Shown in pieces: positions 7,293 through 14,646 of a DNA stretch of 17,940 nt. Numbering within the stretch: position 1 is the first letter of the stretch; every line of letters begins with the position of its first letter. Source of the DNA: Acetatifactor sp. (GTDB lineage: Bacteria; Bacillota; Clostridia; Lachnospirales; Lachnospiraceae); contig JAEDMI010000023.1 of the NCBI GenBank assembly GCA_016303085.1, positions 1 through 17,940 on the forward strand, in the 5' to 3' direction. The notes under the pieces were generated by a model. It had not been told where the DNA came from. It was given only the letters and a program-made list of their open reading frames with translations, and searched no databases. Position numbers and translations under genes: made by a program.

Positions 7293-8741
7293 GTGACAGA
7301 AAACATTTTCATTCAGACAGAAGACAGTGATAAGCTTAAGGAAGAGTGCGGTGTATTCGGTGTCTATGACTTTGATGGACACGATGTGGCATCCACGATT
7401 TACTATGGTTTGCTGGCACTTCAGCACCGGGGGCAGGAGAGCTGCGGTATCGCTGTCAGCGACACCAATGGTCCCAAGGGAAAAGTGCTTTCCGCTAAGG
7501 ATATGGGGCTGGTAAATGAGGCTTTTACAACGGAGCAGCTGGAAAAGCTGAAGGGCGATATCGGAGTGGGACATGTACGCTATTCTACGGCGGGAAGTTC
7601 CACGCGGGAAAATGCACAGCCTCTGGTGCTTAACTATGTGAAGGGCACGTTGGGGCTGGCTCATAACGGCAATCTTATCAACACTCCGGAACTCAGACGG
7701 GAGCTTGCCTATACCGGAGCCATTTTCCAGACAACAATTGATTCAGAGATTATTGCGTATTACATAGCCAGAGAGCGCCTGAATTCCAAGACGGTGGAGG
7801 AAGCCGTGGGACGTGCCATGGACAGAATTAAGGGAGCCTATTCTCTGGTAATTATGTCACCCAGAAAGCTGATTGGAGCGAGAGACCCCTTCGGGTTTAA
7901 GCCGCTCTGTATCGGAAAGAGGGACAACGCTTACCTTCTTGCAAGCGAGAGTTGTGCGCTGGATGCCGTGGGGGCGGAGTTTATCAGAGACGTACTTCCC
8001 GGAGAAATTGTCACAATTTCTCCCGAGACGGGCATACAGTCTGACATGAGCCATGCGATTCCGAAGGAGAAGCATGCAAGATGTGTGTTTGAATATATCT
8101 ACTTTGCAAGACCGGACAGTGTCATTGACGGCACCAGTGTTTACCATTCCAGAATCATGGCAGGAAAATTTCTTGCCATGGATTCTCCCGTGGAAGCGGA
8201 TTTGGTGGTGGGTGTGCCGGAGTCCGGCAATATGGCGGCGCTGGGCTATTCCCTGCAGTCGGGGATTCCTTACGGAACCGCGTTTGTGAAGAATGCTTAT
8301 GTGGGGAGAACCTTTATCAAGCCCAAGCAGAAGAGCCGTGAGAGCAGTGTGCAGGTAAAACTGAATCCAATCCGAGAGGCGGTGGAGGGAAAAAGAATTA
8401 TCATGATAGATGACTCCATTGTCCGGGGCACTACTTCAGACCGGATTGTCCGTATGCTGCGGGAAGCCGGAGCAAAGGAAGTACATATGAGAGTCAGCTC
8501 GCCGCCCTTCTTATGGCCCTGTTATTTCGGCACGGATGTGCCGGCAAGAGACCAGCTGATTGCATATAACCGGACCGTAGACGAAATCAGACAGATGATT
8601 GGTACCGACAGCCTCGGTTACCTGCGCCTGGAACGCCTGAAAGAAATTGTGAACGGACTGGGCATCTGCGAAGGATGCTTTACCGGACAATATCCCATGG
8701 ACCCTCCCGTGGAGGACATCAGAGGAGATTTTGAGCGATAA
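7293..8741 (+). CDS. purF: Amidophosphoribosyltransferase (PurF)
   Basis: It catalyses the first committed step of de novo purine synthesis: PRPP plus glutamine gives 5-phosphoribosylamine. The protein is 482 aa. Cys19 follows an 18-residue propeptide and sits in ECGVFG, the Ntn-type glutaminase start, so the propeptide must be removed to free the nucleophile. Other glutaminase residues are present in HVRYST, AHNGNL and the following TIDSE. The PRPP loop is IDDSIVRGT (372-380). Cys264, Cys410, Cys459 and Cys462 match the four [4Fe-4S] ligands known from the Bacillus subtilis type, predicting an oxygen-sensitive enzyme. The start is a GTG at 7293 behind GAGAGG (7276-7281, 11-nt spacing). The ATG at 7274 is in another frame. 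It leads a cluster with purB and a second PurF-like gene. Confidence 0.95.
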   Translation: MTENIFIQTEDSDKLKEECGVFGVYDFDGHDVASTIYYGLLALQHRGQESCGIAVSDTNGPKGKVLSAKDMGLVNEAFTTEQLEKLKGDIGVGHVRYSTAGSSTRENAQPLVLNYVKGTLGLAHNGNLINTPELRRELAYTGAIFQTTIDSEIIAYYIARERLNSKTVEEAVGRAMDRIKGAYSLVIMSPRKLIGARDPFGFKPLCIGKRDNAYLLASESCALDAVGAEFIRDVLPGEIVTISPETGIQSDMSHAIPKEKHARCVFEYIYFARPDSVIDGTSVYHSRIMAGKFLAMDSPVEADLVVGVPESGNMAALGYSLQSGIPYGTAFVKNAYVGRTFIKPKQKSRESSVQVKLNPIREAVEGKRIIMIDDSIVRGTTSDRIVRMLREAGAKEVHMRVSSPPFLWPCYFGTDVPARDQLIAYNRTVDEIRQMIGTDSLGYLRLERLKEIVNGLGICEGCFTGQYPMDPPVEDIRGDFER

Positions 8742-8876
8742 CGAACGCTGCGTGGACGGGAAGAAAAGCGTACGATGCGAGCTTGCTCGCAAGAGGACGC
8801 TAATTCTGCCCCGGTCACATAGAGTGACAACGGACAGCGAGATGAAGCGAAGCGGAATCGAGCTGAGCAGCGTTCG
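8742..8876 (+). repeat. Palindromic intergenic element between purF and purB
   Basis: CGAACGCTGC (8742-8751, starting one base after the purF stop) and GCAGCGTTCG (8867-8876) are perfect inverted copies. Inside are an extended hairpin at 8767-8801 (AGCGT ... TGCGAGC TT GCTCGCA ... ACGCT) and a small one at 8814-8828 (GTCAC / GTGAC). No coding sequence is supported. The layout (terminal inverted repeats enclosing hairpins, 135 bp) parallels the element at 159-285, and both left arms contain CGAACGC. It could be a palindromic intergenic repeat, or an RNA structure that sets relative expression of purF and purB. Confidence 0.55.
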
Positions 8877-8900
8877 CGAAAGCGTTGAGCACCGTTACTC

Positions 8901-8906
8901 TATAAT
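8901..8906 (+). promoter_or_regulatory. Possible -10 box upstream of purB
   Basis: A perfect TATAAT stands 24 bp before the purB start codon, but no recognisable -35 lies 16-18 bp upstream. TTGAGC at 8885-8890 is only 10 bp away, which is too close. It may be a weak internal promoter or chance. Confidence 0.25.
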
Positions 8907-8930
8907 TATCTAAGATAAGGAGAACAGAAA

Positions 8931-10382
8931 ATGAGCACAGACAGATACGAAAGCCCACTTTCAGAGCGTTATGCAAGCAAGGAGATGCAGTACATCTTTT
9001 CGCCGGACATGAAGTTCCGCACATGGAGGCGCCTCTGGATTGCCCTTGCGGAGACGGAGAAGGAGCTTGGTCTTTCCCAGAACGGCAAGCCGGTCATCAC
9101 CGACGAGCAGATTGAAGAATTGAAGGCCCATGCCGATGATATTAACTATGAGGTCGCAAAAGCCAGAGAGAAGGAAGTGCGCCATGATGTAATGAGCCAT
9201 GTCTATGCGTACGGTCAGCAATGCCCCAAGGCAGCGGGTATTATTCATCTGGGAGCCACATCCTGTTATGTGGGTGACAATACGGATATCATTGTCATGA
9301 CAGAGGCGCTGAAGCTGGTGAAGAAAAAGCTGGTGAATGTGATTGCGGAGCTGGCTGATTTTGCGGAAAAATATAAGAACCAGCCGACTCTGGCATTTAC
9401 CCATTTCCAGCCGGCCCAGCCCACAACCGTGGGAAAGCGTGCAACCCTGTGGTTGCAGGAGTTCTATCTTGACTTGGAGGATTTGGACTATGTGCTGGGA
9501 ACCATGAAGCTTTTGGGCTCCAAGGGAACTACAGGCACACAGGCGTCCTTCCTGGAACTGTTTGACGGAGACCAGGAGACCATCGACAAGATTGACCCCA
9601 TGATTGCGGCGAAGATGGGCTTTAAGGAATGCTTCCCCGTGTCCGGACAGACTTATTCCAGAAAGATGGACACGAGAGTTGTCAATGTACTGGCGGGTAT
9701 AGCGGCTTCCGCCCACAAGATGAGCAACGATATTCGTCTCCTTCAGCATTTGAAGGAGGTGGAGGAGCCCTTTGAGAAGAGCCAGATCGGTTCTTCCGCC
9801 ATGGCATACAAGAGAAATCCCATGAGAAGCGAGAGAATTGCTTCCCTTTCCAGATATGTGATGATTGACGCGTTAAACCCTGCAATCACTTCGGCAACCC
9901 AGTGGTTTGAGAGAACGTTGGACGATTCTGCCAATAAGAGATTGTCCATTCCCGAGGGATTTTTAGCTGTCGACGGCATTCTGGATTTGTGTCTGAACGT
10001 GGTGGACGGGCTTGTAGTGTATCCCAAGGTCATCGAGAAGAGACTGCGCAGCGAACTGCCCTTCATGGCTACAGAGAATATTATGATGGATGCGGTGAAG
10101 GCGGGAGGAAACCGTCAGGAGCTGCATGAGCGTATCCGCGAGCTTTCCATGGAAGCCGGGCGCAATGTAAAGGTAGAGGGTAAGGAAAACAATCTTCTTG
10201 AGTTGATTGCCGCAGACCCGGCCTTCAATATGAGCCTGGAGGACCTTCAGAAAACCATGGATCCCGCAAAGTATGTGGGACGTTCCAGAGAGCAGGTTGA
10301 TGCATTCTTAAAGAATGTCATTCGCCCTGTGCTGGAGGAGAATAAAGAGCTGCTGGGTGTCAAGGCAGAAATTAATGTTTAG
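8931..10382 (+). CDS. purB: Adenylosuccinate lyase (PurB)
   Basis: A cytosolic homotetrameric enzyme of the fumarase/aspartase superfamily. It removes fumarate from SAICAR and from adenylosuccinate in purine synthesis. The 483-aa length and sequence resemble the animal-type enzyme (human is about 484 aa) more than the shorter Bacillus PurB. Key sites: GATSCYVGDN, THFQPAQ with His158 as predicted catalytic residue, and the flexible signature loop with Ser288-Ser289 in GSSAMAYKRNPMRSE. The usual Pro of SSAMPYKRNP is Ala here, a small departure. The start has a good ribosome site AAGGAG nine bases upstream. It follows purF after the 189-bp palindromic gap and is 11 bp from the PurF-like gene, whose ribosome site overlaps the purB stop codon. 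Confidence 0.95.
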   Translation: MSTDRYESPLSERYASKEMQYIFSPDMKFRTWRRLWIALAETEKELGLSQNGKPVITDEQIEELKAHADDINYEVAKAREKEVRHDVMSHVYAYGQQCPKAAGIIHLGATSCYVGDNTDIIVMTEALKLVKKKLVNVIAELADFAEKYKNQPTLAFTHFQPAQPTTVGKRATLWLQEFYLDLEDLDYVLGTMKLLGSKGTTGTQASFLELFDGDQETIDKIDPMIAAKMGFKECFPVSGQTYSRKMDTRVVNVLAGIAASAHKMSNDIRLLQHLKEVEEPFEKSQIGSSAMAYKRNPMRSERIASLSRYVMIDALNPAITSATQWFERTLDDSANKRLSIPEGFLAVDGILDLCLNVVDGLVVYPKVIEKRLRSELPFMATENIMMDAVKAGGNRQELHERIRELSMEAGRNVKVEGKENNLLELIAADPAFNMSLEDLQKTMDPAKYVGRSREQVDAFLKNVIRPVLEENKELLGVKAEINV

Positions 10383-10393
10383 GAGAAAGAAAA

Positions 10394-11800
10394 ATGGGTG
10401 GATTTTTTGGAGTGGCAGCCAAAGAGGATTGCGTATTTGACCTGTTCTTTGGTACGGATTATCATTCCCATCTGGGCACAAGGCGCGCCGGAATGACGGT
10501 TTATGACAGAGAGAACGGTTTTAACAGGGCAATTCACAATATCGAGAATGCTCCTTTCAGAACCAAGTTTGACAAGGATGTCAATGAAATGCACGGACAG
10601 CTGGGAATCGGCTGCATTTCCGACTATGAGCCTCAGCCCCTGCTGGTTCGCTCCCATCACGGAACCTATGCAATCAGTACGGTGGGCAAGATTAACAATG
10701 CGGACAAGCTGGTGCAGGATATCCTGTTCAAGGGTCATTCCCAGTTCATGGAGATGAGCAGCGGTGAGGTGAACGCTACGGAACTGGTGGCGGCGCTGAT
10801 TAACCAGCAGGAGAACCTGGTGGAGGGAATCCGCTATGCCCAGGAGGCTATTGACGGTTCTATGACGATTCTTGTTATGACACCCAAAGGTATTTATGCC
10901 GCCAGAGACCGTCTCGGAAGAACACCCGTGTCTCTGGGAAAGAAGGAGGGTGCGCATTGCGTTTCCTTCGAGAGCTTTGCCTATTTGAATCTGGGCTATA
11001 CGGCAGACCGGGAACTGGGTCCCGGTGAAATTGTTGTGGTGACACCGGAAGGCGCAAAGACTTTGGTACAGCCCGGGAAGGATATGAAAATTTGTACCTT
11101 TTTATGGATATACTATGGCTATCCTTCCTCCTCCTACGAGGGAATCAGTGTGGAGCAGATGCGTTACAACTGTGGCGCAAAACTGGCGGAGCGAGATAAT
11201 GTACAGCCTGATATTGTAGCGGGAGTGCCCGATTCCGGTACCGCGCATGCCATCGGTTATGCAAACCGTTCGGGGATTCCTTTTTCCAGACCCTTTATCA
11301 AGTATACGCCAACCTGGCCCCGTTCCTTTATGCCCACCATTCAGACCCAGAGGAATCTTATCGCAAAGATGAAGTTGATTCCGGTACAGGATTTGATTGA
11401 AAACAAAAGCCTGCTTTTGATAGATGATTCCATTGTAAGAGGCACTCAGCTTCGCGAGACTACGGAATTTCTGTACCAGAGCGGCGCAAGAGAAGTACAT
11501 ATCCGTCCGGCGTGTCCTCCGCTGCTGTTCGGATGTAAGTATTTGAATTTTTCCCGTTCCACTTCTGAGATGGATTTGATTGCCAGGAGAGTTCTGAAGG
11601 AGATGGAGCAGGAGGGCAGGGAAATCGACTTAAAGCTTTATGTGGATCCGGACACGGCAGAGTACAATGAGATGGTAGAGAGAATCGGCAGTCAGCTGAA
11701 CTTTACTACGCTGCGATACCACAGACTGGATGACATGATTGCGTCTGTGGGGATTGACAGGGAGAAGCTTTGTACTTACTGCTGGGACGGCAGAGAGTAG
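10394..11800 (+). CDS. PurF-like protein with degenerate glutaminase domain
   Basis: This 468-aa protein has the full PurF layout: N-terminal Ntn-type glutaminase domain, then phosphoribosyltransferase domain. The PRPP loop IDDSIVRGT (343-351) is intact, and cysteines in KICTF, FGCKY and LCTYC suggest that an iron-sulfur cluster is retained. The glutaminase site is not intact. The protein begins MGGFFGV, so Gly2 stands where the nucleophilic Cys belongs. The substrate Arg motif HVRYST is replaced by CISDYE, the oxyanion NGN is replaced by VGK, and the Asp of TIDSE is replaced in VNATE. It therefore cannot use glutamine in the standard way. It may use free ammonia, receive it from a partner, or regulate PurF; all are inference. 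The frame is open throughout, so it is not a decaying pseudogene. The next gene starts 4 bp after its stop. Confidence 0.85.
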   Translation: MGGFFGVAAKEDCVFDLFFGTDYHSHLGTRRAGMTVYDRENGFNRAIHNIENAPFRTKFDKDVNEMHGQLGIGCISDYEPQPLLVRSHHGTYAISTVGKINNADKLVQDILFKGHSQFMEMSSGEVNATELVAALINQQENLVEGIRYAQEAIDGSMTILVMTPKGIYAARDRLGRTPVSLGKKEGAHCVSFESFAYLNLGYTADRELGPGEIVVVTPEGAKTLVQPGKDMKICTFLWIYYGYPSSSYEGISVEQMRYNCGAKLAERDNVQPDIVAGVPDSGTAHAIGYANRSGIPFSRPFIKYTPTWPRSFMPTIQTQRNLIAKMKLIPVQDLIENKSLLLIDDSIVRGTQLRETTEFLYQSGAREVHIRPACPPLLFGCKYLNFSRSTSEMDLIARRVLKEMEQEGREIDLKLYVDPDTAEYNEMVERIGSQLNFTTLRYHRLDDMIASVGIDREKLCTYCWDGRE

Positions 11801-11804
11801 AATT

Positions 11805-12530
11805 ATGTTAAGATTATGTTATGTGGTGGCAGTTTCACTGCCTTTTATTGCCTACTATATTTGCAAGGCACATTATATTGAGAGACACGGCGGAAATTTT
11901 TCTGAGGAGAGACGCTACAGAATGGCTCGCAGGTGCATCAGAATCATGATGCGCCACGGTAGAATCGTGACGGAAAGTACCGGTCAGGAATATCTGCCGG
12001 AGGAGGGCGGATATGTTATGTATTCCAATCATCAGGGGAAATTCGATACCCTGGGAATCATGATTTCCCATCCTAAGCCCTGTACGATTGTCATGGATTA
12101 TAACCGCTCCCAGCTTCCCATTGTGGATGCGTTTATTGATTTGGTAAATGGAAAACGTCTGAATAAATCTGATATGAAAAGCCAGGTAAAGACCATATTG
12201 GAAATTGCGGACGAAGTGAAAAAGGGCAGAAGGTATATTGTCTTTCCCGAGGGCGGCTATAATCACAATAAAAATGATTTACAGGATTTCCTTCCCGGTT
12301 CCTTCAAGTGTGCAACGAGAGTGAAGGCACCCATTGTTCCGGTGGCAATCATTGACTCCTATAAGCCATTTGGTATAAATTCCCTGCGCAAGGTGAAAAC
12401 CCAGGTGCATTTCCTGCCTCCTATCTTTTTTGAGGAATACAGTGGGATGACAACGTTGCAGATTGCAGAGCTGGTGAAGGACAGAATTGCGGAGGAAATT
12501 CATACAAGGCTTTCACGTTGCACAGCGTAG
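11805..12530 (+). CDS. PlsC-type 1-acylglycerol-3-phosphate acyltransferase
   Basis: This 241-aa membrane-associated acyltransferase of the PlsC/LPLAT superfamily is likely to acylate lysophosphatidic acid or a related lysophospholipid. Catalytic motif HX4D is seen as NHQGKFD (75-81), and the substrate motif as FPEG (146-149), followed by the APIVPVAI strand typical of the family. Residues 3-20 are hydrophobic and could anchor it to the membrane. I chose the ATG at 11805 rather than upstream in-frame codons because those lie inside the PurF-like gene. The chosen start sits 4 bp after that gene's stop, with GAGAG as a modest ribosome site. It is co-transcribed with purine genes, an unusual pairing without an obvious metabolic link. 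Its stop is 5 bp from the convergent kinase gene, and no terminator fits between them. The exact acyl acceptor cannot be told. Confidence 0.88.
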   Translation: MLRLCYVVAVSLPFIAYYICKAHYIERHGGNFSEERRYRMARRCIRIMMRHGRIVTESTGQEYLPEEGGYVMYSNHQGKFDTLGIMISHPKPCTIVMDYNRSQLPIVDAFIDLVNGKRLNKSDMKSQVKTILEIADEVKKGRRYIVFPEGGYNHNKNDLQDFLPGSFKCATRVKAPIVPVAIIDSYKPFGINSLRKVKTQVHFLPPIFFEEYSGMTTLQIAELVKDRIAEEIHTRLSRCTA

Positions 12531-12535
12531 GATTT

Positions 12536-13777
12536 TTATAATATTACTTCAAACATGATTCTCTCATGTTCCAGGACTTTGGCGCGGATGCTTCCCCTGT
12601 GCAGTTCCGCTATGGACTTGGCGATGGAAAGTCCCAGTCCGTAACTGCCGTCGGGGGTACGTGCCTTATCGGCGCGATAGAAACGTTCAAAAACTTTATC
12701 CGGTTCGAAGTTTTCTACATCCGCATAATCATTGATGACCTGCAATTTAATCTGTCTGTCTGCGGTGAGCTTCACCGCAACTTTTCCCTTTTCGTCGCAG
12801 TATTTCACTGCATTATCCATGAGAATGGACACAACCTGACGGAGCTTTGACTCATCACCGTTATAGGTAATATTTTCCGCGATATCCAAGGTCAGTACTT
12901 TTCCCTGGGAGTGGAGAAGATTTTCAAAGGGTTTTACCGTGTCGTAGACAGCATCGCTGAGATTGAAGGAGACAAAGACAGGTTTCTGCTCCTCGTCCAT
13001 CTTAGCCAGAGCAATCAGGCTGCGTACCAGATTGTTCATTTTCCCTACCTGTTTGTCAATGCTGTCAAACCATTCGCTGTCTCCGTAAATCATGCGTGCC
13101 AGTTCGTTGTTGGCGGAGATGACAGTCAGGGGTGTTTTCAGTTCATGCCCTGCATCCGTGACAAACTGTTTCTGCTTCGCGTAGCTTTCGGCTATCGGCC
13201 TTACGGCATGCTTGGAGGCGAGAACAATCACAAGCAGTATGGACAGAAAACTGATAACTCCGATGCACAGGGAAATCAGCAGCATGGTGAATACAGAGTA
13301 AAGCCCGGAGGAGGCGTTGATCAAGCCGATTACGGTTACCTGATGATTGTCTTTATCTGTCTGTGTTGCCATGCGGAATTTGTAATATTGATACCAGCCT
13401 TCGTCTTCCGCCCGGGCGGTCAGTTCTGATATGATGGAAGACAATTCCTCTTCGGAATAGTCACCCGCGCCATTCTGGCGAATTTCCGCAATATCACCGG
13501 AGGCGTTCAGATAAATTACACATCCGTCGGAGCGGATGCGAAGTCTGTCCTCAAAATGGGGAAAAAGCTTATCCGGCTCTTTCTCGTCGGGAGGAGGGGT
13601 GATTCCCGGTTCCCGTTCCTGACTCTGCTCTCTGAAAAGCATGTCCAGCCGCATATCCAGCTGCCTGTCGGTTTGCAGGAAAAAAACACAGTTGATTGCC
13701 GCCATGACAAGAAAAATCATGGTAAAGAGAGCGGCAGCGGTGATGGAAATAAATTTCTTTTGCAGTTTTTTTATCAT
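12536..13777 (-). CDS. Sensor histidine kinase
   Basis: This 413-aa membrane kinase phosphorylates its partner response regulator encoded just upstream. An N-terminal membrane segment (about residues 8-33) is followed by an extracytoplasmic region of about 130 residues with a Pro/Glu-rich stretch (GITPPPDEKEP) and a small sensor-like part. A second membrane segment lies near residues 165-195. The HisKA H-box DAGHELKTPL has His211 as phosphoacceptor. The ATPase domain shows the N-box MDNAVKY, an F-box-like VFERFYRAD and the G-box GLGLSIAK. The start codon at 13777 is preceded by AAGGG about 10 bases away, and 15 bp separate it from the regulator gene, so the two form an operon. The ligand cannot be inferred. 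Proximity suggests envelope or phosphate-related stress. Confidence 0.93.
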   Translation of the reverse strand: MIKKLQKKFISITAAALFTMIFLVMAAINCVFFLQTDRQLDMRLDMLFREQSQEREPGITPPPDEKEPDKLFPHFEDRLRIRSDGCVIYLNASGDIAEIRQNGAGDYSEEELSSIISELTARAEDEGWYQYYKFRMATQTDKDNHQVTVIGLINASSGLYSVFTMLLISLCIGVISFLSILLVIVLASKHAVRPIAESYAKQKQFVTDAGHELKTPLTVISANNELARMIYGDSEWFDSIDKQVGKMNNLVRSLIALAKMDEEQKPVFVSFNLSDAVYDTVKPFENLLHSQGKVLTLDIAENITYNGDESKLRQVVSILMDNAVKYCDEKGKVAVKLTADRQIKLQVINDYADVENFEPDKVFERFYRADKARTPDGSYGLGLSIAKSIAELHRGSIRAKVLEHERIMFEVIL

Positions 13778-13792
13778 GGAAATGAATCCCTT

Positions 13793-14464
13793 CTATTTTT
13801 TCTCCAGACAGTAGCCTACACCGCGCACTGCCTTGATACTTACAGGTGCTCCGAGTCTGTCGAACTTTTTTCTCAAATTGGAGATATATACCCAGACGAT
13901 ACTGATTTCTACATCCGATTCCCAACCCCAGATGCGTTCCATGAACTGTTCTGTGGAAATCACCACACCGGGAGTCTGCATCAACAATTGCAGCATTTGA
14001 AATTCCCTGCTTACCAGACGTATGCTCTGAGAACCAAAGCTAAGCTCAAAGGTGGACAGATTCAGGGAAAGACCCTCAAATTCCAATGTATCGTTCTGAT
14101 AATTTTCCTTCCTGCGGAGCATGGCCCGGACTCTTGCCAACAACTCGCTGGCGGCAAAAGGTTTGGGAAGATAATCATCTGCGCCGGCATCCAGACCGCA
14201 AACCCTGTCCTCAACCTCTCCCTTGGCGGTGAGGAGCAGTACGGGAGTATTCACACCGGCGCTCCGCAGAGCCTTCAAAACCTCCAAGCCGTCCATGCCG
14301 GGCATCATAATATCCAGTATGATGCCGTCATAAGCGCCTTCCGTGGCGTAATCGTAGGCGTCATTTCCGTTGAAGACAGCGTCGATACTGTAATGATTAT
14401 GCTCAAAGAGAGCCGTGAGAGCTTTTACGATGTCCTTGTCATCCTCCGCAATCAAAAGGCGCAT
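13793..14464 (-). CDS. OmpR/PhoB-family response regulator
   Basis: This 223-aa DNA-binding regulator is activated by phosphorylation from the kinase encoded downstream. The receiver domain has acidic Asp8-Asp9, phosphoacceptor Asp51 in LDIMMPG, Thr79 and Lys101 in LPKPF. Residues about 125-220 are a winged-helix effector domain of the Trans_reg_C type, with a VYISNLRKKF recognition region. I chose the ATG at 14464, which starts at MRLLIAEDD and has GGAGG nine bases upstream. A 16-codon in-frame extension to 14512 is not supported by a ribosome site or family length. It is divergent from the VTC/DUF4956 operon, whose control region carries a direct repeat suited to this regulator class, so it probably regulates that operon (inference). 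Confidence 0.93.
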   Translation of the reverse strand: MRLLIAEDDKDIVKALTALFEHNHYSIDAVFNGNDAYDYATEGAYDGIILDIMMPGMDGLEVLKALRSAGVNTPVLLLTAKGEVEDRVCGLDAGADDYLPKPFAASELLARVRAMLRRKENYQNDTLEFEGLSLNLSTFELSFGSQSIRLVSREFQMLQLLMQTPGVVISTEQFMERIWGWESDVEISIVWVYISNLRKKFDRLGAPVSIKAVRGVGYCLEKK

Positions 14465-14504
14465 ATGGTTCAACCTCCGCTTCTGTCGTACAAGTCTGCC
14501 AACT

Positions 14505-14528
14505 ATGTGCATTTATCATAACGCACAT
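14505..14528. repeat. Inverted repeat over the regulator promoter
   Basis: ATGTGC (14505-14510) and GCACAT (14523-14528) are perfect inverted 6-bp arms around a 12-bp centre containing the predicted -10 of the regulator gene. It could be an operator for autoregulation or another factor. The arms are short, so chance is possible. Confidence 0.35.
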
Positions 14529-14542
14529 GAAAAAAATGGCAA
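14515..14542 (-). promoter_or_regulatory. Promoter of the two-component operon
   Basis: On the minus strand, TTGCCA (14542-14537) and TATGAT (14520-14515) are separated by 16 bp. Transcription would start near 14508, about 45 nt before the regulator start codon. The -10 lies inside the inverted repeat at 14505-14528. Confidence 0.55.
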
Positions 14543-14574
14543 GGGTGCTTATTATCACAGTTTTTTCACATTTC

Positions 14575-14595
14575 ATTTAGGTTGTATTTAGGTTG
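14575..14595 (+). promoter_or_regulatory. Direct-repeat response-regulator box
   Basis: ATTTAGGTTG occurs twice without mismatch, at 14575-14584 and 14586-14595, a period of 11 bp or about one helical turn. OmpR/PhoB-family dimers are known to bind direct repeats of this spacing. The box overlaps the weak -35 of the promoter for the VTC operon, as expected for an activator touching polymerase. Binding by the divergently encoded regulator is inferred. Confidence 0.65.
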
Positions 14596-14610
14596 GGCTG
14601 ATAAGATAAT
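14582..14610 (+). promoter_or_regulatory. Promoter of the VTC-DUF4956-lipoprotein operon
   Basis: A poor -35 TTGTAT (14582-14587) and a good -10 GATAAT (14605-14610) are spaced by 17 bp. The weak -35 lies within the 11-bp-period direct repeat, consistent with dependence on an activator. Transcription would start near 14617, about 30 nt before the first start codon. Confidence 0.5.
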
Positions 14611-14646
14611 TCACGTGAAGAGAAAACATGACAGGGAGGTGTCTGA

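Noticed and set aside
10394..11800. PurF-like gene as a decaying pseudogene
   Set aside because: The frame is uninterrupted at full length and the PRPP loop and cluster cysteines are intact, so selective loss of glutaminase fits better.
11739..11804. N-terminal extension of the acyltransferase into the PurF-like gene
   Set aside because: The ATG at 11805 gives a typical family N-terminus and sits just after the upstream stop. The extension codes for residues shifted from the PurF-like C-terminus and looks non-native.
13556..14521. Plus-strand open frame of 321 codons across the two-component genes
   Set aside because: It is antisense to the kinase and response regulator, whose motifs are unmistakable. 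It has no domain and no ribosome site.
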